In this document: piece by piece, positions 28,492-33,237 of the stretch
Numbering within the stretch: position 1 is the stretch's first letter
How the letters are laid out: the number at the start of each line of letters is the position of its first letter
Assembly (NCBI RefSeq): GCF_000430045.1
Contig: NZ_KE387023.1
Span: 1,403,258 to 1,436,494, forward strand
Direction: 5' to 3'
From: Calidithermus chliarophilus DSM 9957
GTDB lineage: Bacteria > Deinococcota > Deinococci > Deinococcales > Thermaceae
Length of the DNA stretch: 33,237 bases
Program-made: the position numbers and the translations under genes
Notes under the pieces: generated by a model
Told to the model about the DNA's origin: nothing
Seen by the model: only the letters and a program-made list of their open reading frames with translations
Database searches by the model: none

Positions 28492-29388
28492 CTAGCGAGA
28501 GGCGAGCGCCCGGGGCGGGCTGCCGGCGAGGAGGTTGGTCAGGGCCACCCCGGCGAGGGCGACCGCGCCGCCGGCGAGCGAGAGGGCGGTGGGCACCTCG
28601 CCCAGCCACAGCCACGCGATCCCCACGGCGAAGACCGGGGTGAGGTACTGGAAGCTGCTGGCGGTGGCGGCCGACACCCGCGCGAGCGCCAGGCCCCAGG
28701 TGAGGTAGGCCAGGGCCCCGGGGAAGAGGCCCATGTACACCACCGCCCAGGTGGCCGCGGCGGGGGCGCTCGCCACCGCGCCCGGCAGCCCGGGGGCGAA
28801 GACCAGCAGGCTCAGGGTGCCCGACCAGATGGCGTAGGAGGTGAGCTCGAGCGGCCGGTAGCGGCCCTGAAACGGCTTCTGGAACACCGAGTAGACGCTG
28901 AGGCTGGCCGCGGCGAGCAGCACCGGCAGGGCCCCGGGGGACAGCCGCAGCCCGTCGCCCTCGCCGAGGGCGATGACCGCCACCCCGGCGAACCCCAGGC
29001 CCACCCCCACCCAGCGCCGGACCGCCAGCCGCTCCTTGAGCACCGCCGTCGCCAGCAGCGTGGTGAGGATGGGGGAGGTGCCAACGAGCAGGCTCGCCAC
29101 CCCCGCGCTGACGCTGCGCTCCCCGATGCCCAGGGCGATCTGGTACACCCCGATCCCCGCCAGCCCCAGGCCGAAGAGGGCGGGGAGGTCTCGAGGCCGC
29201 GGGGGGCGCACCCGCTGGAACGCCGCCAGCAGGGCCAGGGCCGCCGAGGCTACCAGAAAGCGCAGCAGCGCCATGTGCTCGGGGCTGTAGCCCGCCAGGG
29301 CCGCCCGGATGCCCGCGAAGGCCGAGGCCCACAGGGTGACGGTGGTCAGGAGCAGGGCCAGGCTGAGCCAATCCGCTTGCCGTTTCAT
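28492..29388 (-). CDS. EamA/DMT-family transporter
   Basis: 298 residues with about ten membrane helices arranged as two EamA repeats (LALLLTTVTLWASAFAGIRA early; WAVVYMGLFPGALAYLTWGL and VFAVGIAWLWLGEVPTALSL late). The family exports amino acids and other metabolites. The ATG at 29388 gives the normal N-terminus (MKRQADWLS). It is divergent from an Lrp/AsnC gene about 100 bases away, a frequent pairing in which the regulator controls the exporter in response to an amino acid. Confidence 0.92.
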   Translation of the reverse strand: MKRQADWLSLALLLTTVTLWASAFAGIRAALAGYSPEHMALLRFLVASAALALLAAFQRVRPPRPRDLPALFGLGLAGIGVYQIALGIGERSVSAGVASLLVGTSPILTTLLATAVLKERLAVRRWVGVGLGFAGVAVIALGEGDGLRLSPGALPVLLAAASLSVYSVFQKPFQGRYRPLELTSYAIWSGTLSLLVFAPGLPGAVASAPAAATWAVVYMGLFPGALAYLTWGLALARVSAATASSFQYLTPVFAVGIAWLWLGEVPTALSLAGGAVALAGVALTNLLAGSPPRALASR

Positions 29389-29454
29389 GTTTCGAGGATA
29401 GTCGGCGGATGCCGTGATCTGAATGGCGATGTTCAGACGGAAACGGCAATGCCC

Positions 29455-29483
29455 TTGGTGGTTATTAGGCACTTTGGTAAGAT
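29455..29483 (+). promoter_or_regulatory. Leaderless promoter of the Lrp-like gene
   Basis: TTGGTG (29455-29460), 17-bp spacer, TAAGAT (29478-29483), then six bases to the ATG at 29490. Confidence 0.65.
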
Positions 29484-29489
29484 TGGCCT

Positions 29490-29962
29490 ATGAATCAAGA
29501 AAAGCTGCTCGACGCCAAGAGCTGGCAGTTGCTGCGGGAACTGCAGGAGGACGCGCGGCTGACCTACGCAGAGCTGGCGCGGCGGGTGGGGCTATCGGTG
29601 CCCAGCGTGGTCGAGCGGGTGCGCAGGAGGACGCGGGGATCATCAGCGGCTACCACGCCAGGGTCAACGTCAAGGCCCTGGGGCTGCCCCTCTCGGCGGT
29701 GGTGCGGCTGAGCGCGCAGGGGCGGCACCTGCGGCAGGTGGCCGAGCTGGTGCAGGAGTTGCCGGAGGTGCTGCAGTGCTACCGGGTGACCGGCGACGCC
29801 TGCTACCTGCTGATCGTGGCCGCCGCCGACATGGAGCACCTCGAGCGCCTGCTGGACCGGCTGAGCTTCTACGGCCAGACCAACACCTCGATGGTGGTCT
29901 CCACCCCGCTCGACCGGCGCGTCGTCACCGGGACGGTGCGCGAGACCCCCCCGAAGACCTGA
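29490..29962 (+). pseudogene. Lrp/AsnC-family regulator with a frameshift
   Basis: The HTH half reads [20 protein letters not shown], then [19 protein letters not shown] from the ATG at 29490. The frame then goes wrong (RRTRGSS) and would stop at 29711. The ligand-binding half continues in another frame with [20 protein letters not shown], then LPEVLQCYRVTGDACYLLIV, ending at 29962. The break is at about 29625, where the usual RRLEEAGIISGY junction is 1 base (mod 3) short. The 13-mer GCAGGAGGACGCG at the break also occurs at about 29544 in the same gene. Either a real mutation or an assembly error; the divergent EamA gene would lose its regulator. Confidence 0.8.
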
Positions 29963-29971
29963 GCCGGGCGC

Positions 29972-32467
29972 CTACCGCGAGGAGTCCTCGAAGGTCGCCA
30001 GGAAGACCCGCACGATCTCGGGGTCGAACTGCCGCCCGGCCTGGACCCCGATCTCGGCCAGGGCCGCCTCCCGGCTCCAGGGCTGCTTGTAGGGACGGGC
30101 CGAGGTGAGCGCGTCGTAGACGTCGGCCAGGGCGAAGAGGCGGGCGAGGAGGGGGATGGCCTCCCCCTTGAGGCCGTCGGGGTAGCCGGTGCCGTCCCAG
30201 CGCTCGTGGTGGTGGCGGATGACGCCCAGCGTCGGCGCGGGCAGGAAGCCGAGCTGCCTGGCCATCAGCTCGCCCAGGGTGGCGTGGGCCTTCATGCGCT
30301 CCCACTCCTCGGGCGTGAGCTTGCCGGGCTTCTGCAGGATGGCGTCGGGGATGGCGAGCTTGCCCAGGTCGTGCAGGTAGGCCCCCCAGCGCAGGTTGGC
30401 GAGCTCGGCCTCGCCCAGCCCTAGCCGCTCGCCCAGCCGCAGGGCCAGCGCGGTCACGCGGTCGGTGTGGCCGGCGGTCTCGAGGTCGCGGTACTCCAGC
30501 GCCAGCCCCAGGCTGCGCAGGGCCTCCTCGCGGGTGCGCTCGAGCTCGGCCACGAAGGCGTGGCGCTCGAGCACCCCCTCCACCTGGCGGGCCACCCCGG
30601 CCAGGAGGTCGCGCAGCTCCTCGCTCAGGTGCACCGTGCGCCCGGAGGTGCCCAGCGCCAGCACCCCGAAGGCCTGCCCGCGCGGGCGCAGGGGGATGGC
30701 CGCCGCGCTCTTGAGCCCGCTCTGTAGGAAGACGGGCAGGGCGCCGGGGAACTCGGCGTAGTCGGTCACGTGCACGATCTCCCCCCGCACGAGCGCCTGC
30801 TCCATGAGGCCCTTGCCCGAGCCGAAGGGGTAGCTCTTGGCGAGGCGCGGGAGCTTGGCGGAGTAGCGGCCCGCCCAGATCATGGGGGTGAGGGCGCCGT
30901 CGAGCGCGGCGAAGAGCCCGGTGTCCATGCCCGTGAGGTCGAGCAGGGTCTCGAGGGCGTGGCGGATGACGGCCTCGGGGTCGGGGGACTCCGACAGCCG
31001 CGCCGAGAAGCGGGCGAGCTGCTGGAAGCGCCTCGCCTCGCTGCGGGCGAGCTCGAGGGCGTTGAGGCGGGCGATGGCCGCCCCGGCCGCCTCGGCCAGG
31101 GCCTCGACGAAGAAGCGGTCCTCCTGGTTGAAGTTCTCGCCGGTGGCGGCGGTGTCGAGGGAGAGCACCCCGTGCACGCGGCCGGTGTGGTCGGAGAGGG
31201 GGACGCCGAGGTAGGCCGCCGGGGCGCGGCGCTCGGCGATGAAGACGGCCCGCCGGTCCTGCGCGGCGTCGGGCACGTAGACGGTCTGGCCGAGGTCGAA
31301 GACCTCCCACGCCAGCCCCTGCCCCCGGGGCAGCCGCAGGCCGGGGCTCTGCGGCACGCCCTCCCCGAGCGAGACGGCGAGCTCGAGGCCGTCGTGGGCC
31401 TCGTCGTAGAGGAAGAGGTTGGCGGTGGAGGCGCCCGTCTCGCGCAGGGCGGCCTCGACGGTCAGGCGGTGCACCTCCTCGACCGACTGCGCCGGGCGCA
31501 GCAGCCGGTAGGCCCGCGAGGCGGCCTCGAGGCGCGCGGTCTGGTTGAGGTACTCCAGCTCGGCCTCGGCCCGGCGGGCGTAGGCCTCGAAGAGGCGCTG
31601 CCGGTAGGGGGCCTCCTCCGCGGGCAGCGGGGCGTCGTGCAGGGCGACGAGCAGGCCCAGCACCCGGCCGCTGCGGGCGCGCAGGGGCCGGCCCAGGTAG
31701 GCCTCCGCGCCCCAGTCCTGGAGGAAGAGGTCCTCGGGGAAGCAGCGGGCCACCCCGTCGGCGTGCTCGCAGAACCCGCCCCGCAGCACGTCGGCGCAGG
31801 GGGTGCCGGTGAGGGAGTAGACGAAGGGCTCGCCGCCGTGGACCGCGAAGGCCTCGACGTGCTCGGCGTCGATGAGCCGGCCGACCAGCGCCATCCGCGC
31901 CCCGAGGCTGCGGGCCAGGGCGGCGGCCAGGCCCTGGAGGTCGCCGGGGGGCACGCTGGCGAGGGCCTCGAGCGCGAGGAGGTGCTGCTCCTTGTCGGTG
32001 CCGTGGGGGGCGGCCTCGAACAACCGGGCGAGGACGGCCGCCGCGGCCGCCGCGCCCTGGGCGTCGGGGGGCGGGCCCCCGCGGAACAGCAGGCCGATCG
32101 CCCCGGCCGGGCCGTGCCGCGCGGGCAGGGGGAGCAGCAGCAGGCCGCCGTAGCCCTGCTGGGCCGCGAAGCGGGCGAGGGGGGTGGGGGCTTCCTCCAG
32201 GAGCCGGTACGCCAGCGACCCCCCGGCGGCCAGGCGGGCCTCCTCCTCGGGCGTGATCAGGGCTCGGGGCGCGGCGGGAAGGCCCACCGCCACCCCGGCC
32301 GGCGAGCCGCTTCCCCATAGGTTCAGCCAGCCGGCCTCCGCCCCCACCGCCTCCGCCAGCGCCCGCAGCCCCTCGGCGAGATGGGCGGGCTGCCGCGGGG
32401 AAGGCCGCAGGGGAGGGGGCAGCGGCGGGCCGTAGAAACCCTCAGCCAGGGCCGGGTCGAGTGACAT
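29972..32467 (-). CDS. GAF-domain HD-GYP c-di-GMP phosphodiesterase
   Basis: 831 residues. At least three GAF-type sensor regions precede the enzyme: about 20-160, about 320-465 (ANLFLYDEAHDGLELAVSLG, then RAPAAYLGVPLSDHTGRVHG) and about 490-630 (MDTGLFAALDGALTPMIWAG). A region around 165-310 with several cysteines (TPCADVLRGGFCEHADGVARCF) may be another sensor. The HD-GYP domain (about 645-825) has H699-D700 in YLHDLGKLAIPD and the GYP motif at 761-763 in HHERWDGTGYPDG, both intact, so hydrolysis of cyclic di-GMP is expected. No membrane segment is seen; it is cytoplasmic. A TACAAT box lies eight bases before the ATG. Confidence 0.93.
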   Translation of the reverse strand: MSLDPALAEGFYGPPLPPPLRPSPRQPAHLAEGLRALAEAVGAEAGWLNLWGSGSPAGVAVGLPAAPRALITPEEEARLAAGGSLAYRLLEEAPTPLARFAAQQGYGGLLLLPLPARHGPAGAIGLLFRGGPPPDAQGAAAAAAVLARLFEAAPHGTDKEQHLLALEALASVPPGDLQGLAAALARSLGARMALVGRLIDAEHVEAFAVHGGEPFVYSLTGTPCADVLRGGFCEHADGVARCFPEDLFLQDWGAEAYLGRPLRARSGRVLGLLVALHDAPLPAEEAPYRQRLFEAYARRAEAELEYLNQTARLEAASRAYRLLRPAQSVEEVHRLTVEAALRETGASTANLFLYDEAHDGLELAVSLGEGVPQSPGLRLPRGQGLAWEVFDLGQTVYVPDAAQDRRAVFIAERRAPAAYLGVPLSDHTGRVHGVLSLDTAATGENFNQEDRFFVEALAEAAGAAIARLNALELARSEARRFQQLARFSARLSESPDPEAVIRHALETLLDLTGMDTGLFAALDGALTPMIWAGRYSAKLPRLAKSYPFGSGKGLMEQALVRGEIVHVTDYAEFPGALPVFLQSGLKSAAAIPLRPRGQAFGVLALGTSGRTVHLSEELRDLLAGVARQVEGVLERHAFVAELERTREEALRSLGLALEYRDLETAGHTDRVTALALRLGERLGLGEAELANLRWGAYLHDLGKLAIPDAILQKPGKLTPEEWERMKAHATLGELMARQLGFLPAPTLGVIRHHHERWDGTGYPDGLKGEAIPLLARLFALADVYDALTSARPYKQPWSREAALAEIGVQAGRQFDPEIVRVFLATFEDSSR

Positions 32468-32522
32468 CAGCCGAAATTGTAGCGAGGGGTAAGTTCCGGC
32501 CCCGTGATTCTTGACCCTCGGC

Positions 32523-33237
32523 TCAACCCCGGCGCCGGATGAGGGCGAACTCCTCGGCCCCCAGCGTGAGCAGGTCGCCCGGCTCGAGCCTGCGGCGCTG
32601 GCCCTGCGGCAGGCCCTCCCCGTTGACCTGGACCCCCTCGGCCAGGGCGACGAGCTCGAGGCCCTGTGTCCCCGCCCGGATCTCGGCCTGGCGGGGGGCG
32701 ACCCTCTGGCCCCGGATCACCACCGTGCAGCGGGGGTCGGAGCCCAGGGTGGCCTGCCGCAGGGGGAAGGGCAGGGGGTGGGTCTGGGTGTTGCCCTGCA
32801 GGGCCCAGGCGTCCAGGGTCTCGGGGGGCTGGGCGCCGCGGGCCTGGAACATGAACTCGGCGGTCCCCAGCCGCAGGCGGTCGCCCGGGCGCAGGGCCTG
32901 CTGGGGGGTGACCACCCCGTTGACGGGGACGGGCTGGCCCTCCCAGCGCCACACGCCCTGCTCCAGGCGCAGCACCCCCGCCTTCAGCGGCAGGTCGCGC
33001 TCGCGGTAGAGCCCGATGTCGTTGGCGTCGGAGCGCCCCACCGTGACGACGGGCTTGGCGAGGATGTACTCCTTGCCCTCGTAAGGGCCGGTGCCCACCC
33101 CCACCAGCCAGGCGGTCTTGAAGGCCTGCTGGGCCCACTGCACCATCATCCCCACGAAGGCGCCCAGGACGGCGAAGCCCGCCAGCCGCGCCAGCGCGCC
33201 GCTCCCCAGCCCCAGCAGCCCCTCGAAGACCAGCCCG
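32523..33237 (-). CDS. FHA-domain protein, N-terminus outside window
   Basis: The frame is open to the window edge, so the apparent start at 33155 is internal. The visible upstream part is a Gly/Ala/Leu-rich membrane-like segment (GLLGLGSGALARLAGFAVLG, then AFVGMMVQWAQQ), followed by two FHA-like domains: the first has VTVGRSDANDIGLYRERDLP and the second has LGSDPRCTVVIRGQRVAPRQ and GVQVNGEGL. FHA domains bind phosphothreonine. The membrane segment places the domains at the inner face of the membrane, possibly with a Ser/Thr kinase or secretion partner encoded upstream. The upstream part cannot be judged. Confidence 0.85.
   Translation of the reverse strand, partial: GLVFEGLLGLGSGALARLAGFAVLGAFVGMMVQWAQQAFKTAWLVGVGTGPYEGKEYILAKPVVTVGRSDANDIGLYRERDLPLKAGVLRLEQGVWRWEGQPVPVNGVVTPQQALRPGDRLRLGTAEFMFQARGAQPPETLDAWALQGNTQTHPLPFPLRQATLGSDPRCTVVIRGQRVAPRQAEIRAGTQGLELVALAEGVQVNGEGLPQGQRRRLEPGDLLTLGAEEFALIRRRG

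Noticed and set aside
29925-32318. 797-codon frame overlapping the HD-GYP gene
   Set aside because: Same-strand shadow, Arg/Pro/Gly-rich, while the HD-GYP frame has intact catalytic motifs.

Overview
The window is high-GC bacterial DNA that reads like a member of the Thermaceae (a Meiothermus, Calidithermus or Thermus relative). Grounds for this are the GC-rich codon use, the very frequent hexamer CTCGAG, several apparently leaderless starts with a -10 box 6-8 bases before the start codon, and a TmrA/TmrB-sized heterodimeric ABC exporter. The genus is inference; no rRNA is present.

Region 1 (1-9.5 kb) is ordinary chromosome: the end of an unknown gene, a two-gene ABC exporter with one degenerate ATP site, an SDR-fold protein lacking its catalytic residues, NrdR, a lipoprotein, a LuxR-type regulator with a non-phosphorylatable receiver, an HtrA-like S1C protease and a hotdog thioesterase. 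Almost every gap here is filled with degenerate 7-bp repeats running in one unbroken heptamer register for up to 168 bases, often starting at a stop codon, with G/C-rich hairpins interspersed. Copies in opposite orientation flank the ABC operon and the protease gene. None occurs after 9.53 kb.

Region 2 (10-16 kb) holds a small basic protein, a ribbon-helix-helix-like protein whose promoter spacer is a perfect palindrome, an FAD oxidoreductase, a class III aminotransferase, trpF, and two possible modified-DNA readers: an AT-rich (transferred) EVE-plus-nuclease-like gene and a stand-alone SRA-like protein. Three perfect DnaA boxes cover the 3' end of trpF. tRNA-Asp and tRNA-Phe follow.

Region 3 (16,194-22,265) is a roughly 6.07-kb integrative element in tRNA-Phe. 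It is bounded by a 45-bp direct repeat (the tRNA 3' part), has a tandem 11-mer arm-type repeat inside each end, a tyrosine integrase, two excisionase-like HTH proteins, a RepA-like ATPase, a PriCT-like protein, and four unknown genes. Iteron-like 13-mers are embedded in the coding tails of the two replication genes. The main operon reads from a TTGACA-N17-TATACT promoter through a leader with two terminator-like hairpins. No capsid, relaxase or transfer gene is seen, so it looks like an integrating plasmid or minimal satellite.

Region 4 (22.3-33.2 kb) is accessory chromosome: a TetR/quinone-oxidoreductase-like divergent pair with duplicated operators, a small lipoprotein, a winged-helix regulator, a frameshifted MarR gene next to the tail of a lost gene, a YceI / F420-NADP-reductase-like / cupin operon, an EamA exporter divergent from a frameshifted Lrp gene, a GAF/HD-GYP c-di-GMP phosphodiesterase, and a partial FHA-domain protein. 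A MITE-like element occurs twice in the window, at 4.8 kb and inverted at 26.3 kb.
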